A stretch of DNA of 64,000 nucleotides. Origin: Planctomycetota bacterium. Lineage in GTDB: Bacteria > Planctomycetota > UBA1135 > GCA-002686595. Each line of letters opens with the position of its first letter. The stretch's first letter is position 1. A program made the position numbers and the translations under genes. The notes beneath the pieces were generated by a model. It made no database searches. It was not told the origin of the DNA and saw only the letters and a program-made list of their open reading frames with translations. Shown here piece after piece: positions 41,618 through 50,436 of this stretch. The DNA lies in assembly GCA_014238415.1 (NCBI GenBank), contig JABABA010000006.1, positions 1-64,000 on the forward strand, read 5' to 3'.

Positions 41618-42271
41618 TCAGACATTCACTCGCTGGAAGTCCAGGGCGAAGCCACCGCGTACAAAAACAACGCCCACATCGCCATTGGTGACTTCGCCTG
41701 CAGTCTTGCCTACAACTGGCAATTCTTCCCGTCGACCCTTCTCGTCGAGGAAGGTGATGAAATAGGAGGTGCTGGTCATTGAATCGCCCCCGCCACGGAC
41801 TTCGGTGCGTTCATCGAGGACTCCCACGACCCGCCGTTCGAGGGGTCCTGTCTGGTAGTCGCTCACCTTGCTTCTGGCCTTGATGGACATGCGGATGAAA
41901 AGCCCGACCATGGCCAATCCGAGCAAAGGGACGATTCCAATCAGTTTCATGGATTCGGGGAGGAGGGAGGTGAAGGTGACCGCGAAGGCCAGCATCCCCA
42001 AGCCAATCACACAGGCGATCACCGTACCAATGCCTGAGATCACTTTGAAGGCGGCAAAGGACGGCGGGGCGGGGGGCACGCGTCGTTGCAGGGCTGCGAA
42101 TTCTGGTGCCTCGCGCACCAGGGGCAGGTCCCGTTGAATGCGGTCGGAAAGGCTGTCGTATTCAGCCGGAGCGTTCTCTTGTCGTGGTAGCTCGTGACCG
42201 CAGAACTCACAAGTGGTGCGTCTTGAGTGCGGGATCGCAGCACCGCAGTTGGAACAGACTTGATTGGTCAT
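41618..42271 (-). CDS. Zinc-ribbon membrane protein with DUF2500-like C-terminal domain
   Basis: The 217-aa product begins MTNQVCSNCGAAIP and continues to CEFCG, a zinc ribbon. Two hydrophobic segments follow (about residues 78-102 and 109-126). The C-terminal ~75 residues read VVGVLDERTEV, then SYFITFLDEKGRREELPVVG and GDVGVVFVRGGFALDFQR, which matches the DUF2500 pattern. No function is known for that domain. The neighbour upstream, 33 bases away, encodes a SEC-C protein; both are small metal-binding proteins and may be one transcript. Confidence 0.72.
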   Translation of the reverse strand: MTNQVCSNCGAAIPHSRRTTCEFCGHELPRQENAPAEYDSLSDRIQRDLPLVREAPEFAALQRRVPPAPPSFAAFKVISGIGTVIACVIGLGMLAFAVTFTSLLPESMKLIGIVPLLGLAMVGLFIRMSIKARSKVSDYQTGPLERRVVGVLDERTEVRGGGDSMTSTSYFITFLDEKGRREELPVVGKTAGEVTNGDVGVVFVRGGFALDFQRVNV

Positions 42272-42304
42272 GGGCAGGGGGAAGGGTTGGGGGTTGAACA
42301 GGCT

Positions 42305-42793
42305 CTACGAATTCTTGCCGCAGCATTTTTTGAACTTCTTGCCGCTGCCGCAAAAGCAGGGATCGTTGCGGCCTAGTTTCGCGGCTTTGTGCACCACCGT
42401 TTCCTGTTTTGGGCCCCCGTGGTGGTGGGGGTTGTTGCCTGTGCGCACGGTTTCGATGAACTCGCCCCGGGTGGACTCGATGGCCGCGCGGATTTCGAAG
42501 GCGTGGGCCAGTACATGCTCTTCGGTCAGGTGTTCGACCAGAGCATGCAAGATCGGGGGGACCTCCTCTGCCAGGGGGTCCTTGCGCTTGAGCCGACCGG
42601 GGAGACAGTGCCCCAGGGCCGCGTGCATGTCCTGTCCATCGAGCAGGTGAGGCGCCTTGCCGATTTCCTCATAGCAGACTGCCAGGAAGGCAGCGGCGAC
42701 GCGGCGTTGGTCTTCGGGGGAGGTCTCGAGTTTCTTCGAGTGCTCCGAATCCATGAACGACGCCAGGGTCAGGGTGATTTCCTTCTTGCTCAT
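42305..42793 (-). CDS. SEC-C motif protein
   Basis: The 162-aa product ends with [21 protein letters not shown], a complete SEC-C zinc-binding motif like that at the C-terminus of SecA. The rest is helical ([37 protein letters not shown]) and not a known enzyme. SEC-C proteins bind SecB or ribosomes in some cases. A role in export or protein quality control is possible but unproven. Confidence 0.8.
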   Translation of the reverse strand: MSKKEITLTLASFMDSEHSKKLETSPEDQRRVAAAFLAVCYEEIGKAPHLLDGQDMHAALGHCLPGRLKRKDPLAEEVPPILHALVEHLTEEHVLAHAFEIRAAIESTRGEFIETVRTGNNPHHHGGPKQETVVHKAAKLGRNDPCFCGSGKKFKKCCGKNS

Positions 42794-42821
42794 GGGGGCA
42801 GTCTAGCCTCCCGGGGAACGC

Positions 42822-42952
42822 GGGGTGATACTCGAGGGTCTTTGGGTGCGTTCTCGGGTTGTGAAGATTGCGGATCGAGGTTTGTCAGGCGGTTTTCTGG
42901 TCCTGGGATTGGCTTTCTTGGTGCACTCCGGGGCTTTGGGCACAGGAGCCCA
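42822..42952 (+). repeat. Left copy of a 130-bp direct repeat: remnant of the 5' end of a HEAT/vWA gene
   Basis: This copy aligns with 43952-44081. The core 42833-42885 is identical over 53 bases except C42855. Beyond it similarity decays but continues to 42952. It carries the same GTG (42825), LWVRS, VVKIADRG and hydrophobic leader as the intact gene, then loses homology where the esterase gene's 3' end begins. It is a gene-start fragment without a gene. Confidence 0.85.
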
Positions 42953-42971
42953 CTACCAGGAGCCCGCCGAC

Positions 42972-43913
42972 TCACTGTTTCGATTCCAACAGCTCGAGCA
43001 TCGCTTGCCCCATGCCCTCGCCGATCAGGTAATAGGTCTCGGCATTGTTGTTCCAGTGGTAGGCCTGGCCCGAGGGTGAGACCTCCTTGGGACGATAGAA
43101 GTCCTTGGTTCCGATGAAGGCCACGTTGCCGCGGAACTCCTCGCGCTGTGCGACTGCAGCCTGGGCCTTCATGAGCGAGAGGGCCCGGGGGTGGCGCTCC
43201 TCGTGTCCGCTCATGCCGGTCTCGGCAATCACGAAAGGTAGGGCCGGGGTCTCAAGCTCCTTGCGCGCGTCGCGGATGAAGCAGGAGAGGTTGTGCTCGT
43301 AGGCATCGTTGAAGGCCTGGTTGACCCGGTCGTTCCAGCCCTGGTGCCAGCCGATGCCCAGCATCTCGTAGCCGTCGTGTTTGAGGTCGGGGAAGCGCCC
43401 GGCGAGGTCGTCGAGGACGTCGCGGACCTGGGTAAACAGGGCTGTGTACGACTCGCCGACTTCTCCCCCCGCGCTCGGCGGCCGGAATTCTCTGCCCACA
43501 CTCTTGCCTCCCCAAGCAACCTTGATCAGCAGCACGGGCTCATCGAAGAACTCCCCGACCACGTGCCCGAATCCCAGTTCGGGTCCTATCTTCTCCTCGT
43601 CTCCGCCGTAGCCCACCGACAGCAGCCCTTCCCTCTCGAAGTAGGAGATCCACACGTCGTCGCGCACGACCCAGTTGCCGTTTCCGTCGATGAGGTGGTC
43701 GTATTTCTTGCTCTTCGCGTTCGACTTCACCAGGTGTTCGAGAGTTCCCTGGCCGCCGTTGCGGCTGGGGTTGGCCTTGACTTCACCGGCCCCGACCATG
43801 TTGGACTGCCCGGCGAGGATGAAGACCTTGAGCGGGGCCTGCTTCGTGGTGGTCGCGAGGGGCGCGGCGCTCAAGAGCGCAAGCGCGAGGAGGGGGATGA
43901 TGCGCAGGTCCAT
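42972..43913 (-). CDS. Exported sialate-O-acetylesterase-like (SASA/CE6-type) esterase
   Basis: The 313-aa product has a signal peptide (MDLRIIPLLALALLSAAPLATT). The SGNH-like esterase motifs are FILAGQSNMVGAG with the nucleophile Ser, VAWGGKS, GWHQGWND and AYHWNNNAETYYLIGEGM with the His. Members remove acetyl groups from sugars. It is the only gene between the two 130-bp direct repeats, on the strand opposite to the duplicated gene start. By eye its codon use (many GTCG and CTCG) differs somewhat from its neighbours. Recent arrival is likely. Confidence 0.82.
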   Translation of the reverse strand: MDLRIIPLLALALLSAAPLATTTKQAPLKVFILAGQSNMVGAGEVKANPSRNGGQGTLEHLVKSNAKSKKYDHLIDGNGNWVVRDDVWISYFEREGLLSVGYGGDEEKIGPELGFGHVVGEFFDEPVLLIKVAWGGKSVGREFRPPSAGGEVGESYTALFTQVRDVLDDLAGRFPDLKHDGYEMLGIGWHQGWNDRVNQAFNDAYEHNLSCFIRDARKELETPALPFVIAETGMSGHEERHPRALSLMKAQAAVAQREEFRGNVAFIGTKDFYRPKEVSPSGQAYHWNNNAETYYLIGEGMGQAMLELLESKQ

Positions 43914-43951
43914 GGGAATTGTCGTTGGGTGAGCCCCAAGCCTACAGACTT

Positions 43952-44081
43952 GGGGTGAAACCCGAGGGTCTTTGGGTGCGTTCTTGGGTTGTGAAGATTG
44001 CGGATCGAGGTTTGTGGGGCGGTGCTCTCGCCCTGGGGTTGACTCTGTTTTTTCTGCCAGGGCTTTGGGCCCAGGAACCCA
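43952..44081 (+). repeat. Right copy of the 130-bp direct repeat (start of the intact HEAT/vWA gene)
   Basis: The second copy lies 1130 bases from the first and contains the functional 5' end of the HEAT/vWA gene, including its leader peptide. T43985 replaces C42855 within the 53-base core; one base is missing near the right end. Confidence 0.85.
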
Positions 44082-45616
44082 GCCTGCGCGAGCAGCGCGC
44101 CTTCTTCAAAGAGGCCAGGAGCCAACTGTTGAATCCCAGCCCTTCGGCCCGGGCCAGCGCCGTGCGCAAGCTGAGCAAGCTAGGCACTCGTGAAGCTTGG
44201 GAATTGATTTGGGAGGTGTTGGACGATGGTCAGGCCGAGGCGGCGGATGCGGCCCAGCTGGCCCTCCGGAATTGTGATGCGGAACGGGTGTTGAAGAAGT
44301 GGGCCGGGCGCGACGGGCTGCGCTCGAAAGACCTGGGGCGTCGTTGGCGTCTGGCGGAGACCACCGGTTGGTTGCAGGGGCCTTTTGAAGCGCACGAACT
44401 CGCCGCCTGGTTACGGGCGGGGGATGATGAAACCACAAGGCTCCTTCTGCGCTCGGTGGAACGACTGGCGCAGCGCGGCTGCATTGTCGGGGAGTCCGAT
44501 CGACTGGTCAGTCGACTCGTGTCTTTGGCTCGCTCCTCGCGGGCATCCGGGGCGGTCAGTGGGGGCGCATTGTTGGCTCTGGCACAGGTGGAAGCGTCCC
44601 AGTTGCAGTCGTTGGCCTTGCCAGCCATGCAGTCCAAGAAACCCGAGCTGAGGGTGGGGGCGCTCCTGGCTCTGGAGGAGTGGGTGGCTCAGAGTCAATC
44701 AGATGGCATGAATGGAGTCGGCGTTTCCCAGTTGGAAGAGGGTTGCCGGCGCTTGGCAGGGGACGACAGTGTGCTCGTGCGGCGCGCGCTCTATTCGCTG
44801 CTGGGACGCTTTCCCCGGCGCAGTTCGGTGGAGTTGTTGGTTGCGGCCCTCAAAACTGAGGAAGCCATGCGTTTGCGCCAGCAGGTGATCGCGGCTCTGC
44901 AGGAACTCTCTGGTCTGCGCTACCGCGGGGATCCGCGTCCTTGGCAGGCATGGCTGGGGGAGTTGAAACCTGGGCCCCTGCCAACACCACAAAGGGGCAG
45001 CAAGACGCCTCAGGCAGCGGGGCGCACTGGGGCAGCGGGTAGTCCGCGTCTGCCCCTGAACAGTGATCGGGTTGCACTGCTGATTGACCTCTCAGGGTCG
45101 GTGCAGCAGAAACTCAAAGCCGGCAACACGCGCAAAGAGGCCTTGGATCAGTACATCCGGAACACCTTGAAGGTGTTGCCCGTGGGCACCCTGTTTCAGT
45201 TGGTGCCCTACGCGGCCAAACCCCATCCCTGGCCTGATGAGCCGGAGGTCGCTGACCGGCGTATGGGGCAGCGCGCTCAAGAGTACTACGACCACTTGCA
45301 TCTGGCCGGTACGGGTGATTTGTGGGAGGCCCTGGAATTGACTCTGGCTGGGGGAGAGCTGGACAGTGTGCTGATCCTTTCGGATGGGGCTCCCACTGGA
45401 GGATTTCATTGGGACCTGGGACTCTTTGTGCAGCTGACCCTGGAGCGGGTGCGCCTTGCGCCGGTGAGTTTTGATCTGGTGCTGGTGGATGCTGGGAAGC
45501 GCGTGACTGCGCACTGGAAGAATCTGGCAGAGCAGACCGGCGGGACTCTGGCTTCGGTCAAGTTGGCGGCCCCGAAGAAGCTGCCAACCAAGAAGGGCAG
45601 GCGACCGAAGCGCTAG
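43955..45616 (+). CDS. Exported HEAT-repeat protein with C-terminal von Willebrand A domain
   Basis: GTG 43955 is used since it is kept in the duplicated remnant; GTG 43976 or 43991 are other options. A signal peptide follows (VVKIADRGLWGG, then LALGLTLFFLPGLWAQ). About residues 40-320 form HEAT-like helical repeats. A Pro/Gly/Thr linker leads to a vWA domain with RVALLIDLSGSVQQK, where DLSGS is the metal-binding MIDAS motif, and SVLILSDGAPTGG. The C-terminus is basic. It probably binds proteins outside the cytoplasm. Confidence 0.75.
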   Translation: MKPEGLWVRSWVVKIADRGLWGGALALGLTLFFLPGLWAQEPSLREQRAFFKEARSQLLNPSPSARASAVRKLSKLGTREAWELIWEVLDDGQAEAADAAQLALRNCDAERVLKKWAGRDGLRSKDLGRRWRLAETTGWLQGPFEAHELAAWLRAGDDETTRLLLRSVERLAQRGCIVGESDRLVSRLVSLARSSRASGAVSGGALLALAQVEASQLQSLALPAMQSKKPELRVGALLALEEWVAQSQSDGMNGVGVSQLEEGCRRLAGDDSVLVRRALYSLLGRFPRRSSVELLVAALKTEEAMRLRQQVIAALQELSGLRYRGDPRPWQAWLGELKPGPLPTPQRGSKTPQAAGRTGAAGSPRLPLNSDRVALLIDLSGSVQQKLKAGNTRKEALDQYIRNTLKVLPVGTLFQLVPYAAKPHPWPDEPEVADRRMGQRAQEYYDHLHLAGTGDLWEALELTLAGGELDSVLILSDGAPTGGFHWDLGLFVQLTLERVRLAPVSFDLVLVDAGKRVTAHWKNLAEQTGGTLASVKLAAPKKLPTKKGRRPKR

Positions 45617-45649
45617 AATCGCGCATCCAGCCCTTGGGAATATGGCAGC

Positions 45650-46276
45650 ATGCGCAGAATGAGCATGACCCAGGAAGACTGGCGCGAGCGCTATGAGTCC
45701 GCTGACACACCCTGGGATCTGGGGGCGCCCCATCCAGAACTGCAGGCCCGGATCCGGGCAGGTGAGCTGGCTCCGCCGCGGGCTGGAGCCCGGGCTCTTG
45801 TCCCCGGCTGTGGTCATGGGCACGATGCCCTGGCCCTTTGTGCGGCGGGTTGGTCTGTGACCGCTTTGGATTGCGTGGAGTTGGTTGCGGCAGAGGGGAG
45901 TCCCGGGGCGCAACTGCGCCAAGGCCTTGCGCAGGCAGGGGGATCCCTGGAAATCTGCGATGCTCTGGCGTTTTCTGGGCAACAGGAATTCGACCTGGTG
46001 TTTGAGCACACTTTTTTCTGCGCTCTTGAACCCAGCGCCCGGCCAGCGTGGGGGGCCCTGGTTCAAAGGGTTCTGGTTTCTGGCGGGCATCTGGCTGTGC
46101 TCTTGTTCCCGGCAGACAAGCCCGTGGAAGAAGGAGGCCCGCCTCACCGTTACGGGGCCCCGGACATGTTGGAAGTCCTGGGCAGCGACTTTGCCCTGAG
46201 CCAGGACGAGCTGGTTTCCACGGGAGTCTCCAAGCGCAGTTGGCAGGAGCGTTGGTTGACCTTCTCGCGCGCTTGA
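45650..46276 (+). CDS. TPMT-family S-adenosylmethionine methyltransferase
   Basis: The 208-aa protein is of thiopurine-methyltransferase type. Motifs are TPWDLGAPHPEL near the start, ALVPGCGHGHDALAL for SAM binding, FDLVFEHTFFCALEPSARPAW, and PPHRYGAPDML near the end. These match the family's bacterial members, which methylate thiols, selenium or tellurium compounds or halides. The substrate is not predictable. It follows the HEAT/vWA gene by 33 bases and converges with the nitroreductase fusion gene. Confidence 0.85.
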   Translation: MRRMSMTQEDWRERYESADTPWDLGAPHPELQARIRAGELAPPRAGARALVPGCGHGHDALALCAAGWSVTALDCVELVAAEGSPGAQLRQGLAQAGGSLEICDALAFSGQQEFDLVFEHTFFCALEPSARPAWGALVQRVLVSGGHLAVLLFPADKPVEEGGPPHRYGAPDMLEVLGSDFALSQDELVSTGVSKRSWQERWLTFSRA

Positions 46277-46280
46277 GGGT

Positions 46281-47789
46281 TCAGTTCTTGGGCCGCGTGT
46301 AGAGCCGATACTGGAAGCGGCCTCGGTGTCTGCTCAAGCCGGGCAGAAATTCCAAGAGGCGCAGCACAGATCCCGCCCCGCGCACCAGGCTGCCCAGGCG
46401 CGGATTGAAGTTGCGTGTGCGGAAGGTGAGCTCTTCCGCGGTCGGAGTCGCCTGCAGGCCGAGGGTTTCCCTCGTCGTGAAACCAGCTGCTTCGGCCAGG
46501 GCCGAGACCTCAGCGGGGGCCAGGGCTTCAAAGGGGCCGATGTTGGGATCGGGGGAGAGCACATATTCCACTCCACCGGGGCCCTTGCCTCTCGAACGCA
46601 GGCCTTCGGTCCAGTTGTGGTAGGAGTTCTTGGAGACAAAGCCAAGCAGCAAGCGGCCGCCAGGCTTGAGCCAGTGGAACATCTGAGCCATCAACTCGCT
46701 TCGTTCTGTTGCGCGCAGTCCCTCCAGCCGGAAGAAACAGGTCAGGGTGTCGAACTGGTTTTCTGTTGGCGATGGGTCCGCGCCCGTTGCGGGCCAGAGG
46801 TAGGAACTGGCAGCGGGCTTGATCCTGCGCGCGCACCAGGCGGCCACTTCGTTCGAGCGCTCGACCACGGACCACTCAGTTCCCTTTCGCTTCCTTGCCA
46901 TGTGGTCGCTGAGGATGCCCGTGCAGGGCAGAACATCGAGCCATTGCTCGGTGGCCGCCTCACTCTGGGGGAGCAGGGCCTGCAGAGCCTGATCCAGGGC
47001 GTGGATTTCCCAGGTCCGGGGTTTGTTGTGGCGCAGACCATTGAGTACCCGTGCCCGTTGGTAGATGGTCAGCAACTCTGGCTCCCACGCTGCGGGATCC
47101 GCGCTGGAAGGGATTGGCTTGCCCGCGTAGTGGTTGTAGTGGGTCACCTGGGACAGAGGTCGGCGCTTGGGCCCCTTTTGGGGTATGGACTTGGGATAGC
47201 CCAGGGCCAGGACGGCCACCACCCAGCGGTCGATGGGCAGGCCCACCTTGGCCCGTAGAGCATCCGCATCGCCCACCTGGGTAATCCAAAAACTGCCCAG
47301 GCCCAGGACCCCGGCGGCCAGGCTCATGTTCTCTATCAGCGCGGCGGCGGATTGGACATTGGCGAAGTTCTCTTCGCTGAAGCCGCGACCATAGGCCACC
47401 ACGATGTTGACCGGTGCGTTGCCCATTTGGCTTGAGATCTGGGCCAGCTCCTGATTGATCTTTGGATCGTCCACGACCACCAGATCCCACATCTGGTAGT
47501 TGCAGGAACTGGGAGCCCAGATGCCCCCGTGCAGTACTTGATCAATCAGTTCGCGGGGGACCGGATCGGGTTTGAAGCGGCGGATCGAGCGACGGGTGTA
47601 GATGGCTTGCCAGAAATCCATGCTCGGTGGATTCTGCATGGGCGTCTGGTTGCCATCGTCGAGGGTTCCGGGACTTGAGGTCTGAGCTTCTGCCTCGGCG
47701 GGAATGCCGGTGCCCTCATTGGGAATGCCAGAGCCCTCAGCTGAGAAGCTGGAGCCTTCAGGGTCTGCTTGTTCGTTGGGTGGGGTCAT
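46281..47789 (-). CDS. Nitroreductase fused to a degenerate methyltransferase domain
   Basis: The 502-aa product (start Met at 47789, MTPPNEQ) has a Glu/Gly/Ser-rich lead with repeated EGSGIP/EGTGIP units. The nitroreductase domain (about 55-235) shows MDFWQAIYTRRSIRRFKPDP, WAPSSCNYQMWDLVVVDD, LAAGVLGLGSFWIT and ALGYPKSIPQKGPKRRPLSQV. The C-terminal half (about 265-500) has a methyltransferase layout, but motif I reads LDVLPCTGILS instead of a Gly-rich loop; FDTLTCFFRLEGL and WLKPGGRLLLGFVSKN follow. The fusion joins flavin-dependent reduction to an SAM-type domain. The frame extends to 47924 but that part looks non-coding. Confidence 0.78.
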   Translation of the reverse strand: MTPPNEQADPEGSSFSAEGSGIPNEGTGIPAEAEAQTSSPGTLDDGNQTPMQNPPSMDFWQAIYTRRSIRRFKPDPVPRELIDQVLHGGIWAPSSCNYQMWDLVVVDDPKINQELAQISSQMGNAPVNIVVAYGRGFSEENFANVQSAAALIENMSLAAGVLGLGSFWITQVGDADALRAKVGLPIDRWVVAVLALGYPKSIPQKGPKRRPLSQVTHYNHYAGKPIPSSADPAAWEPELLTIYQRARVLNGLRHNKPRTWEIHALDQALQALLPQSEAATEQWLDVLPCTGILSDHMARKRKGTEWSVVERSNEVAAWCARRIKPAASSYLWPATGADPSPTENQFDTLTCFFRLEGLRATERSELMAQMFHWLKPGGRLLLGFVSKNSYHNWTEGLRSRGKGPGGVEYVLSPDPNIGPFEALAPAEVSALAEAAGFTTRETLGLQATPTAEELTFRTRNFNPRLGSLVRGAGSVLRLLEFLPGLSRHRGRFQYRLYTRPKN

Positions 47790-47907
47790 CCGATACCTGG
47801 GCCCCAAGCATCGTCTGCGGGGGGGCCAGATGGAAGGATCCCTTGGCAGGACCTGTGCTGTAGGCTCTTCCCACCCCACCCTGTCGAGTCTGATTCCAAG
47901 AGAGCCC

Positions 47908-50436
47908 ATGTTCCCGATCGCCAATCTTCTTCCTTCGAGTTTCTTTGTCCTCGGTCTCTTGGCGGCCTTGCCAGGTGCTCCCCAGGCCTTTGCTCAGGCT
48001 GCTGTCCTTGCAGACGGCCCCAGGAGCCCCGCCGAGCACCTGGGTCGACCCGTAGGCACGGACTTCGAACTGGCGGACTGGGACCAGACCCGCTCCTTTC
48101 ATGAGCAACTGGCCCAGCACAGCTCCCATGTGATGCTGCGCAAGTTGGGGACCACCGCGGAGGGCCGGGATTTCCTGGAGATCGTGATCTCCAGTGAAGA
48201 GAACCTCGCTCGTCTGGATGAAATCCAACAACTGAACCGAATCCTGGCGGACCCTCGGGGCTGGAACGAGGATTCAAGGCAAAGGGCAGTGGAGAATGCG
48301 CCGGTGACCTTGGCGGTTTCCTGCTCAATGCATTCGACCGAGGTGGCGGGGACCGAGCTCGGCATGCAGTTCGCGTGGTTGTTGGCCACCAGCGAGGCTG
48401 AGCCCTGGAAGAGCGCCCGTGACAAGTGCCTGGTGGTGCTCTTCCCAACGCTCAATCCCGATGGTCTCGACACGGTCGTGCACTGGTATCGGCGCACGGT
48501 GGGCACGGAGTTCGAAAGCTCGTCTCTCCTGCGGCTCTACCAACTCTACACCGGTCACGACAACAATCGGGACTGGTTCATGCTGACCCAGCCAGAAACC
48601 CAGTTGGTGACTCGGGAGCTTTACAAGCGTTGGTTCCCCCAGGTCTATTGGGATGTTCATCAGCAGGGTTCGAATCGCGAGCGCTTCTTTGTGCCGCCTT
48701 TTCGGGATCCCCTCAATCCGAATCTCGATCCGGGCATCATCACTGGCATCGATCTGTTGGGCACGCGCACTCTTTTTGATTTGACCGGCAAGGGTCTGAC
48801 GGGGATTTCTACCGGGGTCAGTTACGACATGTGGTGGAACGGGGGCAACCGCAATGTGCCTGTGCGCCACAATGTGGTGGGGCTCTTGACCGAAGCAGCT
48901 TCTTGCGATCTGGCCACGCCGATTTTTCTTCCCCGTCAAGAGCTCAGCGCGCCCCGGGGTTTAGGAGCCTATGTGCCTTCGAACCGCTTTCCCGCGCCCT
49001 GGCCGGGAGGCTGGTGGCGGTTGGCGGACATCATTCGCTACGAATTGGCCTTTGGGGAGAGCCTCTTGGGCAGTTTGAGCCGTGAGCCCGACCTTTGGCG
49101 CCGCAATCAGTTGGGTGCTTCCTTGCGAACGGTTGAAGAGGGCCTGGGTGAAGGGGTGCGCGGTTGGATTTTGCCGGGGAACACGCCCGATCCCGATGCT
49201 GCTCTGCGTCTGGTGCGTATTCTGCTCGATTCGGGCCTTGAGGTGCATCGCACCACGGAGCCGTTCCACGCCAGCGGGCGCGAGTTTCCCCCTGGCACTT
49301 TGCTTGTTCGTCGGGATCAACCCTACGGGGCGCACTTGCAGGATCTGATGCAATTGCAGCGCTATCCCGAAGGAGATCCGCCCTACGACGTGGCGGGTTG
49401 GACTCTGCCGTTGCTGCTTGGCGTGCGCCGGGTGGAGTTCTTTGAAGAAGCGCCGGACAACCTGGAACTTGTGAAAACCCAGGTCGAAGCCCAGGGTGCG
49501 TTCAGCGGCGATCCGCGGCTGGCAGGGATCCCCCGGGGTTGGATGTCTGTGTCCCACAGTCACACCTGGAGTCACCTTGCTGCGCAACTGAAGGCTGGCG
49601 ATACGGTGTCCTACTTGGGTGCAGGGGATCGTGGAGGTTTGTTGGTGCCCGGCGGACAGTCGGCGAATACGGATGAAGAACCTCTTGTGCTGAATCAGAT
49701 GCCGCGCATCGGACTGTACGCTCCCTGGAGTGGTTTCAAGCCCGAGGGTTGGATGCGCTGGCTGTTCGATACCTGGGCGATCCCCTATGTGACCGTGCGC
49801 AACGAAGATCTACGTGCCGGGCGTGTGGCGGAGATGATCGACGTACTCGTGCTGCCTGGCAACCGGGCCCGGCAGATCGACAGGGGCCGAGCGCAAGGTA
49901 CGGTGATGGACCGCTACGCGGGGGGTCTTGATCCCGAGGGGGCGGCCGCCGTGGAAGAATTTGTGCGCGTGGGTGGGGTGTTGGTGGCCTGCGGAGCTTC
50001 TTCGGGCTGGGCCCTCGATCTGTTGGCCTTGCCCCTGGTGGATGTGACCCGAGAAGGGACGGAATTCTCCTGTCCCGGCAGCATCTTGAGAGGGATTCCC
50101 GAGACGAGTTTCTGGACCGCGGGTCTGGAGCCTAGTCAGGCCGTGTTTTTCTCTTCCAGTTCGGCCTTCCGCTTGATGACCGAGCAGGAACGAACGGCGG
50201 CGCGAATTGTTGAAGCAGAAGACTTGGAGATGCCCCTGGTGTATGCGCCTCGGCGCACGCTGCTGTCGGGCTGGATCGAGCATCCGGAGGTGGTGGCAGG
50301 TCGTGGGGCCTGGGTGACAGCTTCCTATGGCAAGGGCAGGGTGCATCTGTTTGGTTTTCAGCCCCATTACCGTGGATGGTCTCAGCAGGCCTCAGGTTTG
50401 TTGATGCGCGCCATGTTCTTGAATCGGGAGCACTGA
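47908..50436 (+). CDS. Exported M14-family zinc carboxypeptidase
   Basis: From ATG 47908 the product is 842 aa with a signal peptide (MFPIANLLPSSFFVLGLLAA, cleaved near AFAQ). The zinc site His-x2-Glu is in SMHSTEVAGTE, with the third ligand in YWDVHQQGSNRERFF and the catalytic Glu in VVGLLTEAAS. The C-terminal ~250 residues, with IDVLVLPGN, EEFVRVGGVLVACG and KGRVHLFGFQPHYRG, look like a class-I-glutaminase-fold domain often attached to these large peptidases. It is probably periplasmic. Its stop overlaps the next start (TGATG). Confidence 0.85.
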   Translation: MFPIANLLPSSFFVLGLLAALPGAPQAFAQAAVLADGPRSPAEHLGRPVGTDFELADWDQTRSFHEQLAQHSSHVMLRKLGTTAEGRDFLEIVISSEENLARLDEIQQLNRILADPRGWNEDSRQRAVENAPVTLAVSCSMHSTEVAGTELGMQFAWLLATSEAEPWKSARDKCLVVLFPTLNPDGLDTVVHWYRRTVGTEFESSSLLRLYQLYTGHDNNRDWFMLTQPETQLVTRELYKRWFPQVYWDVHQQGSNRERFFVPPFRDPLNPNLDPGIITGIDLLGTRTLFDLTGKGLTGISTGVSYDMWWNGGNRNVPVRHNVVGLLTEAASCDLATPIFLPRQELSAPRGLGAYVPSNRFPAPWPGGWWRLADIIRYELAFGESLLGSLSREPDLWRRNQLGASLRTVEEGLGEGVRGWILPGNTPDPDAALRLVRILLDSGLEVHRTTEPFHASGREFPPGTLLVRRDQPYGAHLQDLMQLQRYPEGDPPYDVAGWTLPLLLGVRRVEFFEEAPDNLELVKTQVEAQGAFSGDPRLAGIPRGWMSVSHSHTWSHLAAQLKAGDTVSYLGAGDRGGLLVPGGQSANTDEEPLVLNQMPRIGLYAPWSGFKPEGWMRWLFDTWAIPYVTVRNEDLRAGRVAEMIDVLVLPGNRARQIDRGRAQGTVMDRYAGGLDPEGAAAVEEFVRVGGVLVACGASSGWALDLLALPLVDVTREGTEFSCPGSILRGIPETSFWTAGLEPSQAVFFSSSSAFRLMTEQERTAARIVEAEDLEMPLVYAPRRTLLSGWIEHPEVVAGRGAWVTASYGKGRVHLFGFQPHYRGWSQQASGLLMRAMFLNREH

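Noticed and set aside
42822-44081. Insertion sequence or transposon around the esterase
   Set aside because: No transposase frame and no terminal inverted repeats are seen; the repeats are direct and about 130 bp with partial divergence, not a short target duplication.
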